Shown: one piece after another, positions 39,977 to 47,175 of the stretch
How the letters are laid out: each line of letters begins with the position of its first letter
Numbering within the stretch: the first letter of the stretch is position 1
Assembly (NCBI RefSeq): GCF_016653355.1
Contig: NZ_NHSK01000102.1
Coordinates: forward strand, 1-60,448
Length of the DNA: 60,448 nt
Direction: 5' to 3'
Origin: Rhodoplanes elegans
GTDB lineage: Bacteria; Pseudomonadota; Alphaproteobacteria; Rhizobiales; Xanthobacteraceae
Notes under the pieces: model-generated
What the model was told of the DNA's origin: nothing
What the model saw: the letters and a program-made list of their open reading frames with translations, nothing else
Databases searched by the model: none
Program-made: the position numbers and the translations under genes

Positions 39977-40810
39977 TCAGTAGTACGTTCCCTTGGTCCT
40001 GATCGCCTCGCGGCGCTGCCGCGCCAGGTCGAGCATCCAGGTCTCGCTCTTCTCCGGATCGCTCCAGTAGCGGCGCCAGAGTGTGCGCGAGCCTTCCGGC
40101 AGCGCGATGATGCCGGCCCGCGCGGCGACGCCGGCCAGGATCGTCGCGGCCGCCTCGTCGGCCGGAATCGCGTCCGGCGGCAGCGGCAGATCGACGAGTC
40201 CGCCGGCGAGCGGCTTGCCGAAGATCGCGCTCGCCACGTGTCCCGGGCAGACGACCGAGACATGGATGCCCTCGTCGGCGAGCTCGAAGCGCAGGCTCTC
40301 GCTCAGCCCGGCGACCGCGAACTTGGTCGCGCAATAGAGGGCCTGGAACGGGAACGGCATCAGGCCGGCCATCGACGCGGTGTTGACGATGTGGCCGCCG
40401 CCCTGCCGGCGCATGATCGGCAGCGCGAAGTGGATGCCATGGACGACACCCCACAGGTTGATATCGACGATGCGGCGCCAGTGATCGAGTGTCACCGTCT
40501 CGATCGGCTGGGTGGCGCCGATGCCGGCATTGTTGAACAGCACGTCGAGCCGGCCGTGCCGCGCCGCCGCGCCTTCGACCATCCGCCGCACGTCGTCCGC
40601 CTTCGTGACATCGACCGGCATCGCCTGCACGCGCCCGGGATGAGCGGCCGCGAGCCGGTGCGCCGCGGTCTCGAGCGCGGCCGCGTCGACGTCCGCCATG
40701 AAGACGGCGGCGCCCGCCGCGAGCAGCGCCTCGCCGACAGCGAGCCCGATCCCGGACGCCGCGCCGGTGATCACGCATCCCTTGTCACAAAAGTGCTCTG
40801 CGACCTGCAT
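39977..40810 (-). CDS. Short-chain dehydrogenase/reductase (SDR)
   Basis: 277 residues. Classical SDR: cofactor loop TGAASGIG (15-22), ADVD at 39-42 (acidic end of strand 2, so NAD(H) is preferred over NADP(H)), NNAG (93-96), catalytic Ser146, Tyr159 and Lys163 (YCATK), and PGHVAS after the active site. The extended C-terminal 60 residues are those of SDRs acting on larger or lipid-like alcohols, but no substrate can be named. An FNR/FixK-type box lies 72 bp upstream of the start, so expression under low oxygen is likely. The next gene on the strand is a small membrane protein. Confidence 0.88.
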   Translation of the reverse strand: MQVAEHFCDKGCVITGAASGIGLAVGEALLAAGAAVFMADVDAAALETAAHRLAAAHPGRVQAMPVDVTKADDVRRMVEGAAARHGRLDVLFNNAGIGATQPIETVTLDHWRRIVDINLWGVVHGIHFALPIMRRQGGGHIVNTASMAGLMPFPFQALYCATKFAVAGLSESLRFELADEGIHVSVVCPGHVASAIFGKPLAGGLVDLPLPPDAIPADEAAATILAGVAARAGIIALPEGSRTLWRRYWSDPEKSETWMLDLARQRREAIRTKGTYY

Positions 40811-40875
40811 GACAGCACTCCTCGGTATCGTCGGTGGAGAGTCTTCCCTCCTGGCGATACGGGGGCCACCGAGTC

Positions 40876-40889
40876 TTGACCAGGATCAA
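40876..40889 (-). promoter_or_regulatory. FNR/FixK-type box upstream of the SDR gene
   Basis: The minus strand reads TTGAT-CCTG-GTCAA, nine of ten positions of TTGAT-N4-ATCAA and a typical FixK/FNR/DNR site with TTGA-N6-TCAA. Its centre is 72 bp upstream of the SDR ATG; a site at -41.5 would put the transcription start near 40841, a 31-base leader. The gene on the other side ends toward it and is not a candidate target. Confidence 0.65.
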
Positions 40890-41029
40890 CGGATCGAACA
40901 CGGCCGCGTCATCGGACGACGCGAACGTCGTCGCGAACCGCGAGCAGTCACCGATCAGAAACGGCGCGGCGTGCCGAAACTGATCAGATCCGGTCCGGAT
41001 TCTTCATATCCCGAGAGTCTGTTGAATGA

Positions 41030-42652
41030 TCACCCGCCCTCGATCTCCGCCTTCACGGCGGCGAGCGCCTCGGCCGTGTCGACGTCGGTCGCCGCCGCGG
41101 CGGCGGCCGGAACCTCGGCGACGGCTTCCTGATAAGTTGCGATCAAATTGCGGGCGCCGATGTCGCCCGTGAGCCGGCCGAGCTCCGCGAAGAAGCGGCG
41201 CGACCAGACGACCGGATTGCCGCGCTTGCCCTCGACCGTCGGGATCACGATCAGGGCGCCCTTCTCCGGATCGAAGGCGGCGATCAGCCGGTCGATCAGA
41301 TCCGGGTCGACCTGCGGCATGTCGCCGAGGCAGACGATGGCGCCGTCGACCTCCTCGGGCAGCGCCGCGATGCCGGCCTTCACCGAGGTCGAGAGCCCTT
41401 CGGCATAATCGGGATTGTGCACGAAGCTGACCGGCAGGTTGGCGAGCGCGGCACGCACACGATCCCGCTGGTGGCCCGTGACGACGACGATCGGCCCGGC
41501 CTGCGAGGCGAGGACCGCATCGACGACGATGCGCACCAGCGGCCGTCCGCCGATCTCGGCCAGGAGCTTGTTCGGTCCGCCCATGCGGGTCGAGCGGCCG
41601 GCCGCCAGCACGACGGCGGCGATCTTGGTCCCGTGCGGCGGGGCGGCGGGATCGGACGGCTCCTCGCGCGGTTGCGGCCGCGTCACGATCTCCATCAGGA
41701 GGCCGCCGACGCCCATGCCGGCCACGTCCTCGCTCGTCACCGGCAGCCCGCACAGCAGGCGCGCCAGGACCCAGTCGAAGCCGTTCTCCTTGGGGCTGCG
41801 GGCGCAGCCCGGCGCGCCGAGCACGGGCCGCCCGCCGACCTCGGCGATCATCAGGAGGTTGCCGGGATCGACCGGCATGCCGAAGCGCGCGATGTGGCCG
41901 CCAGCCGCTTCGACGGCCGCCGGAATCACGTCGCGACGGTCGGCGATCGCCGAGGCGCCGAACACGATGACGAGCTCGGCGCCGTCGGCGAGCACGCTCG
42001 CGATCGCCTGCGTCACCGCCTCGGTCTCGTGCGGGACCTTGCGCTCGGCCACGATGGTGGCGCCGGCGGGCGCGAGGCGCTCGGCCGTGACCCGCAGCGT
42101 CTTCTCGATCACCTTGTCGGCGAGGCCGGGCAGCAGCGTCGAGACGACCGCGACCTTCTTCACCCGGTACGGCGCGACCCGCACCAGCCCGGACGAGATC
42201 GCGAGCGCGGCGTCGCGGGCCGCGCCGTCGACCGCGAACGGGATGATCTTCGCGGTCGCCACCATGGTGCCGACGACGACCGGTGCGTAGGCCGGCAACG
42301 TCGCGAAGGTGATGTCGGGATCGACGGCGTTGAGGCGATCGACGCCGTCGCGGTCGACGACCAGCACGCCGGCCGCGTCGGCGAACAGGTTGGCGCGGCC
42401 CGTGAACGCCTTGTCGACCCGGATGCCCGGCCCCGCGGCCGCTGCCGCGATGGCGCCCGCCGCCGCGTCCTCGGGAACGTCGCCGGCCTGCAGCCGCGCG
42501 ACGACGATCTCGTCGACGCCGGCCGCCTCCAGGGCAGCCGCCTCGGCCGCGCCGATCACGGTGCCTTTCTTCAGGACGAGGCCGCCCCGGCGGACCGTGT
42601 GCACCACGATGGCGCCCGTCGCCTCGGCGACCGGAACCGGACCGAATTTCAT
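41030..42652 (-). CDS. MoeA-like molybdopterin-binding domain fused to MobA/MocA-like cytidylyltransferase
   Basis: 540 residues in two parts. Residues 1-330 are a molybdopterin-binding domain (KFGPVPVAEATGAIV at the start; VFGASAIADRRDVIPAA and GAPGCARSPKENGFD in the MoeA/MogA core). Residues about 345-540 are a nucleotidyltransferase with LAAGRSTRMGGPNKL, the loop that binds NTP in MobA and MocA, then GDMPQVDP, the metal Asp, and WSRRFFAEL. MocA attaches CMP to molybdopterin to give the MCD cofactor used by xanthine-oxidase family enzymes such as CoxL, so the gene fits its operon: cofactor maturation beside the apoenzyme. The start overlaps the XdhC-type gene by 4 bases. Confidence 0.87.
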   Translation of the reverse strand: MKFGPVPVAEATGAIVVHTVRRGGLVLKKGTVIGAAEAAALEAAGVDEIVVARLQAGDVPEDAAAGAIAAAAAGPGIRVDKAFTGRANLFADAAGVLVVDRDGVDRLNAVDPDITFATLPAYAPVVVGTMVATAKIIPFAVDGAARDAALAISSGLVRVAPYRVKKVAVVSTLLPGLADKVIEKTLRVTAERLAPAGATIVAERKVPHETEAVTQAIASVLADGAELVIVFGASAIADRRDVIPAAVEAAGGHIARFGMPVDPGNLLMIAEVGGRPVLGAPGCARSPKENGFDWVLARLLCGLPVTSEDVAGMGVGGLLMEIVTRPQPREEPSDPAAPPHGTKIAAVVLAAGRSTRMGGPNKLLAEIGGRPLVRIVVDAVLASQAGPIVVVTGHQRDRVRAALANLPVSFVHNPDYAEGLSTSVKAGIAALPEEVDGAIVCLGDMPQVDPDLIDRLIAAFDPEKGALIVIPTVEGKRGNPVVWSRRFFAELGRLTGDIGARNLIATYQEAVAEVPAAAAAATDVDTAEALAAVKAEIEGG

Positions 42653-43374
42653 GACGGGGCCTTCTCGCGGGCCGGCACGGCCGTGTCGGCCGCCTTCGCC
42701 GGCAGGCGCAGCCGCGCCGTGATCTCGGCCAGGATCGACACGGCGATCTCGGGCGGCGACACGGCCCCGATGGCGAGCCCGATCGGCGCGTGGATGCGCG
42801 CGATCGTCGCCGCGTCGAGACCCGCCGCCGTGAGCCGCTCGATCCGCCGGGCATGCGTCTTCTTCGAGCCGAGCGCGCCGATGTAGAAGCAGTCGCGCGC
42901 GAGCGCGTGCAGGAGCGCCGGATCGTCGATCTTCGGGTCGTGGGTGAGCGCCACGAAAGCCGTGTAGCGATCGACGTTGAGGGGCGGCAGCGCCGTGTCG
43001 GGCCACTCGGCGACGAGCGGCACGTCCGGGAACCGCTCGGGGCTCGCGAAGGCGGTGCGCGGGTCGACGATCGTCACGTCGTAGCCGAGCATCCTCGCCA
43101 TCGGGGCGAGCGCCTGGCTGATATGGACGGCGCCGGTGACGACGAGCCGCGGCGGCGGCACGTGGACGGTGAGGAAGACGCGGCCCTCCGGCGTCTCCGC
43201 CATGCCGCTCTTGCCGGTGCGCAGATGCTGGTCGAGGAGCGCTGCGAGCGGATCGGCCGGCGCGTCCGCGGCCCGCACCAGCCGCTGCGCCCCGGTCGCG
43301 ACGTCGGTGACGACGATCACGGCCCGGCGCGCCGTCCGCTCCGCGTTCAGGTTCTTGAGGATCTCGAGCTTCAC
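42649..43374 (-). CDS. XdhC/CoxI-type maturation factor, Rossmann half
   Basis: 241 residues. This is the C-terminal (Rossmann) domain of the XdhC/CoxI family as a separate protein: VTGAVHISQALAPMARMLGYDVTIVDPR is the nucleotide-binding start, AFVALTHDPKIDDPAL and YIGALGSKKTHARR are the hallmark motifs, and RIHAPIGLAIGAVSPPEIAVSI closes the domain. XdhC binds the molybdenum cofactor, sulfurates or guards it and inserts it into the apoenzyme. The other half of XdhC is the small gene just upstream (7 bp gap). The stop overlaps the MoeA-MobA fusion gene by 4 bases. Confidence 0.9.
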   Translation of the reverse strand: MKLEILKNLNAERTARRAVIVVTDVATGAQRLVRAADAPADPLAALLDQHLRTGKSGMAETPEGRVFLTVHVPPPRLVVTGAVHISQALAPMARMLGYDVTIVDPRTAFASPERFPDVPLVAEWPDTALPPLNVDRYTAFVALTHDPKIDDPALLHALARDCFYIGALGSKKTHARRIERLTAAGLDAATIARIHAPIGLAIGAVSPPEIAVSILAEITARLRLPAKAADTAVPAREKAPS

Positions 43375-43381
43375 GGCGCCG

Positions 43382-43705
<324 letters not shown>

Positions 43706-43750
43706 CTTTCGGCTCCTTGGCTCGGCGTGCCGCGCTCGGTGGTCGTCCGG

Positions 43751-44992
43751 TCAGGCCGCGAGACCGCGGCGCCCGGCGCCGGTCCGCCCCGACGCCGCAC
43801 TCGGCGCGGACAGGGCCTGCACCAGCGCCGCCATGCTGTCGAGATTGTGGATCGGACGGAATTCGTCAACATGCGGCAGCATGGTGCGGATGCCGCGGGC
43901 CTTCGCCTCGAAGCCGTCGAACCGCAACAACGGGTTGAGCCAGACCAGCCGGCGGCACGACCGGTGGAGCCGGTCCATCTCGAAGGCGAGCCGCGCGTCG
44001 GTGTCGCGCTCCAGCCCGTCGGTGATCAGCAGCACCACGGCGCCCTGCCCCAGCACCCTGCGCGCCCACCGCTTGTTGAAGGCGGCGAGCGAGGTGGCGA
44101 TGCGGGTGCCGCCCGACCAGTCCGGCACGGCCGCCGAGCAGGCAGCGAGCGCGGCGTCCGGATCCTTGGTGCGCAGCGCCCGCGACACGTTGGTGAGCCG
44201 CGTGCCGAACAGGAACGAGTGCACGCGCGTGCGGGCGTCCGTGACGGCGTGGAGGAAGTGCAGGAACAGCCGCGTGTACTCGCCCATCGAGCCCGACACG
44301 TCGAGGAGCGCGACGAGCGGCGGCGTCCGCTCCCCCGGCCCGAGCCGCTTCAGGTCGACGAAGGCGCCGCCGGCGCTCAGGCTCGCCCGCAGGGTGCGGC
44401 GCATGTCGATCTGCCGGCCGCGGCGGTCCGGCACCAGCCGGCGCGTCCTCACGGCGTCGAGCGGCAGCACCATGCGGCGGATCGCGGCCTGCGCGGCCGC
44501 GATCTCGGCGGCGCTCATCTGGGCGAAGTCCTTCGTCTGCAGAAGCTCGGCGTCGCTCGCCGTCAGCTTGGCCACGATCTCGGTCTCGCGCACCTCGGGC
44601 TTCAGCTTGTTCTTGACGCCCTCGAACAGCGCGTCGTTGACGCGCGCCGCCGCCGGCCGCGGCATCTCGGGCGCCCCGCCCGGCGCCTGCGGCATCATCA
44701 GGCTCATGAGCTGCTCGAGATATCCGCGCCGACGGAAGAAGATCCGGAACGCCTGTTCGAACACGGCGGCGTGCTCGTGCCGCTTCACCAGCACGGCGTG
44801 CAGGGTCCAATAGAAGTCCTCGCGGGTGCCGACGCCGGCCGCCCGCAACGCCTCCACGGCATCGATCACGGCCCCCGGCCCGACCGGCAGCCCGGCGCGG
44901 CGCAACGCCCGGGCGAAGTACACGATGTTGTCGGCGAGGCGGCCTTCTGCGCCGGCTGTCGCGCCCCGAGGCGCGTCCACGCTCTCCGTCAT
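43751..44992 (-). CDS. coxE: CoxE-like VWA-domain protein
   Basis: 413 residues. A VWA_CoxE protein with a MIDAS metal site: DVSGSMGEY around residue 255, a Thr in the WSGGTRIATSL segment and an Asp in LITDGLERD. The N-terminal half is helical with VYFARALRRAGLPVG and the RMVLPLDAVRTRRLVPDRRGRQIDMRRTLR segment shared with CoxE proteins. CoxE and the AAA protein CoxD (adjacent, upstream) work together as a MoxR-VWA chaperone pair that matures the Mo-Cu or Mo active site of CoxL. The frame is open up to 45070, but that extension is a translated palindromic repeat, so I start at 44992. Confidence 0.9.
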   Translation of the reverse strand: MTESVDAPRGATAGAEGRLADNIVYFARALRRAGLPVGPGAVIDAVEALRAAGVGTREDFYWTLHAVLVKRHEHAAVFEQAFRIFFRRRGYLEQLMSLMMPQAPGGAPEMPRPAAARVNDALFEGVKNKLKPEVRETEIVAKLTASDAELLQTKDFAQMSAAEIAAAQAAIRRMVLPLDAVRTRRLVPDRRGRQIDMRRTLRASLSAGGAFVDLKRLGPGERTPPLVALLDVSGSMGEYTRLFLHFLHAVTDARTRVHSFLFGTRLTNVSRALRTKDPDAALAACSAAVPDWSGGTRIATSLAAFNKRWARRVLGQGAVVLLITDGLERDTDARLAFEMDRLHRSCRRLVWLNPLLRFDGFEAKARGIRTMLPHVDEFRPIHNLDSMAALVQALSAPSAASGRTGAGRRGLAA

Positions 44993-45073
44993 GGCCGGGC
45001 TCGTCCCGGCCATCCACGTCCTGGCGTCCGGCGAGGCCGCCGCGTGGATGCCCGGGACAAGCCCGGGCATGAC
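44988..45073. repeat. Intergenic palindromic repeat (family E) between coxD and coxE
   Basis: Two hairpins, ATGGCCGGG-ctcgt-CCCGGCCAT and ATGCCCGGG-acaag-CCCGGGCAT, with GTCATG/CATGAC ends and CCACG/CGTGG inner arms. On the minus strand it is open and reads MPGLVPGIH...SPAMT, a peptide often mis-annotated as an N-terminus in Hyphomicrobiales, and here runs in frame into coxE. Confidence 0.85.
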
Positions 45074-45098
45074 GAGGCACGGGCTGCGGCCACCCGCA

Positions 45099-46037
45099 TC
45101 ACTCCGCCGCCGTCATGTCGGCGCGAAGCTGCGAGATCAGCTCGCCGGCGCGAGACCCCTGCAAACGCGCGATGTCGTCCTGGTACTTCAGCAGCACGCC
45201 GAGCGTGTCCGAGACGGTCGCCGGATCGAGCGCGACGGCGTCGAGCTCGGTCAGCGCGCCGGCCCAGTCGAGCGTCTCGGCGACGCCCGGCGCCTTGAAC
45301 AGATCCTCGCGCCGCAGCGCCTGGACGAAGCGCACGATCTCCTCCGACAGCGTCGCCGAGATGCCCGGCACCTTGGTGCGGACGATCGCGACCTCGCGCT
45401 CGGCGCTTGGATAGTCGACCCAGTGATAAAGGCAGCGGCGCTTGAGCGCGTCGTGGATCTCGCGCGTGCGGTTCGACGTGATCACGACGATGGGCGGATG
45501 CGCGGCCTTCACGGTGCCCATCTCCGGCACCGTCACCTGGAAGTCGGCCAGCACCTCGAGCAGGAAGGCCTCGAACGCCTCGTCGGTGCGGTCGAGCTCG
45601 TCGATGAGCAGTACCGGCGCGCCGCCGGTGTCCGGCTCCAGCGCCTGGAGAAGCGGCCGCTTGATCAGGAACTCGTCCGAGAAGATGTCGTGGGTGAGCC
45701 GCGCCCGGTCGACCGTGCCTTCCGCTTCGGCGAGCCGGATCGCGATCATCTGGGCCGCGTAGTTCCACTCGTAGACGGCGCTGCCGACGTCGAGCCCCTC
45801 GTAGCACTGCAGCCGGATCAGTTTTCGCCCGAGCGTGGCCGACAGGACTTTGGCGATCTCCGTCTTGCCGACGCCGGCCTCGCCTTCCAGAAAGATCGGC
45901 CGGCCCATGCGGAGCGCCAGGAACAGCACGGTCGCCAGCGACCGGTCGGCCAGGTAGTCGGCTTGCGCGAGAAGATCCTGGGTCGCGTCGATCGACGCGG
46001 GCAGCTTGGTCAACGGAACGTCCTTCGCGGTGGGCAA
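45099..46037 (-). CDS. coxD: CoxD-like MoxR-type AAA+ ATPase
   Basis: 312 residues. Walker A EGEAGVGKTE, Walker B VLLIDELDRTD, sensor 1 TSNRTREI and the arginine finger region RRCLYHW form a MoxR-class AAA+ core. IRLQCYEGLDVGSAVYEWNY is the signature of CoxD-type proteins. In Oligotropha carboxidovorans CoxD helps convert the immature [MoO3] site of CO dehydrogenase to the [CuSMoO2] state together with CoxE and CoxF. The following gene here is the VWA partner. It is preceded by a 220-bp gap containing repeat family G. Confidence 0.9.
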   Translation of the reverse strand: MPTAKDVPLTKLPASIDATQDLLAQADYLADRSLATVLFLALRMGRPIFLEGEAGVGKTEIAKVLSATLGRKLIRLQCYEGLDVGSAVYEWNYAAQMIAIRLAEAEGTVDRARLTHDIFSDEFLIKRPLLQALEPDTGGAPVLLIDELDRTDEAFEAFLLEVLADFQVTVPEMGTVKAAHPPIVVITSNRTREIHDALKRRCLYHWVDYPSAEREVAIVRTKVPGISATLSEEIVRFVQALRREDLFKAPGVAETLDWAGALTELDAVALDPATVSDTLGVLLKYQDDIARLQGSRAGELISQLRADMTAAE

Positions 46038-46064
46038 CGATACGCGGCGCCGAGTATGCCCCGA

Positions 46065-46212
46065 ACCCTCTCCCTCAGGGAGAGGGTCGGGCGCGCGCGC
46101 TGCTCGCGACCGGGGTGAGGATCTACGGCATCCGTCGGATGGCTCGGCCCCCCCCTCACCCGGACTTCGCGCCTGCGGCGCGAAGTCCGACCTCTCCCCG
46201 CTGGGGAGAGGT
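46065..46212. repeat. Intergenic palindromic repeat (family G) between coxM and coxD
   Basis: The left end has ACCCTCTCCCT-c-AGGGAGAGGGT (11-bp arms, 46065-46087). The right end has GGACTTCGCGCC-tgc-GGCGCGAAGTCC (46162-46188) and ACCTCTCCCC-gct-GGGGAGAGGT (46190-46212). An inner pair CGGGGTGAGG/CCCCTCACCCG joins them, so the whole folds as one large cruciform. It is a familiar 'CTCTCCC' intergenic element. Confidence 0.75.
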
Positions 46213-46257
46213 GCACGGAGAGCGCCGCGGGCCAGAGCCGCACGCGAGACGCCGCCC

Positions 46258-47058
46258 TCACCCGTTCGCGGCGGCGACGGCGCGGCGGGCCATCACGCCG
46301 ATCAGGTGGGCCCGGTACTCGGCGCTGGCGTGGATGTCGCTGGCGAGGCCGTCCTCCGGCACCGAGATCCCCTCCAGGGCCGCCGGCTCGAAGCGCCCGG
46401 TCAGCGCCGCCTCGAACTCCGGCAGCCGGAAGGCCCCCGAGGTGCCGGCCCCGGTGACGGCGACGCGCACGCCGTCCGAGAACGTCGCGACGAACACGCC
46501 GACGATGGCGTAGCGCGACGCCGGGTTGCGGAACTTCTGGTACGCCGCCTTCTGCGGCACCGGGAAGCGCGCCTTGGTGATCAGCTCGTCGGGCTCCAGC
46601 ACCGTCTCGAACAGGCCGGCGAAGAAGTCGTCGGCGGCGATCTCGCGCTTGGTGGTGACGATGGTGGCGCCGAGCGCCAGCGCCGCGGCCGGGTAGTCGG
46701 CGTTGGGGTCGTTGTTGGCGAGCGAGCCGCCGAGCGTGCCGCGGTGGCGCACGGCGGGATCGCCGATCAGACCGGCGAGCGCCGCGAGGGCCGGAATCGC
46801 CTGCTGGACGACCGGCGACACGTGCACCTCGGCGTGGCGCGCCATCGCGCCGATCGCGAGCAGGTCGCCCTCCATCGCGATGCCGTTCAGCCCCGCGATC
46901 TTGTTGAGGTCGACGAGATCGGAGGGCGAGGCGAGGCGGAACTTCATCATCGGCAGCAGGCTCTGCCCGCCGGCGATCGGCTTGGCGTCGCCGTTCTCGG
47001 CGAGCAGCGCCGTCGCCTCGTCGAGCGCGCGCGCGCCGTGATAGGTGAATTCGTACAT
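46258..47058 (-). CDS. coxM: CoxM, FAD-binding subunit of Mo hydroxylase
   Basis: 266 residues. The FAD-binding motifs of the CO dehydrogenase medium subunit are PIAGGQSLLPMMKFR (about 27-41) and HRGTLGGSLANNDPNADYPAA (about 104-124; the T-x-G-G-S-x-x-x-x-P-x-A-D consensus). A C-terminal CoxM/CutM domain starts with ITKARFPVPQKAAYQKF. It passes electrons from the Fe-S subunit to FAD and on to the respiratory chain. Expected partner: CoxL and CoxS upstream. It is separated from coxL by 117 bp with a small hairpin (47101-47125). Confidence 0.93.
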   Translation of the reverse strand: MYEFTYHGARALDEATALLAENGDAKPIAGGQSLLPMMKFRLASPSDLVDLNKIAGLNGIAMEGDLLAIGAMARHAEVHVSPVVQQAIPALAALAGLIGDPAVRHRGTLGGSLANNDPNADYPAAALALGATIVTTKREIAADDFFAGLFETVLEPDELITKARFPVPQKAAYQKFRNPASRYAIVGVFVATFSDGVRVAVTGAGTSGAFRLPEFEAALTGRFEPAALEGISVPEDGLASDIHASAEYRAHLIGVMARRAVAAANG

Positions 47059-47100
47059 CCGTCCTCTCCACGTTTCGCCTCGCGGCGATCTCGTCTTTCA

Positions 47101-47125
47101 CCTCTCCCCGCCGTGCGGGGAGAGG
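47101..47125. repeat. CCTCTCCCC hairpin between coxL and coxM
   Basis: CCTCTCCCC (47101-47109) and GGGGAGAGG (47117-47125), perfect 9-bp arms with a 7-base loop, followed by AAAAA on the plus strand. It is a half-element of the same sequence type as family G. It could slow or attenuate transcription of coxM, but no U-run follows on the transcribed strand. Confidence 0.65.
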
Positions 47126-47175
47126 GAAAAACCGGCGCCCCGCTCGGCGCCCAGCGCCTCGCTCGGCGCCCTCTC

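Noticed and set aside
44993-45070. N-terminal extension of coxE beginning MPGLVPGIH
   Set aside because: It is the translation of a family of intergenic palindromes widely seen in Hyphomicrobiales; the real CoxE start is at 44992.
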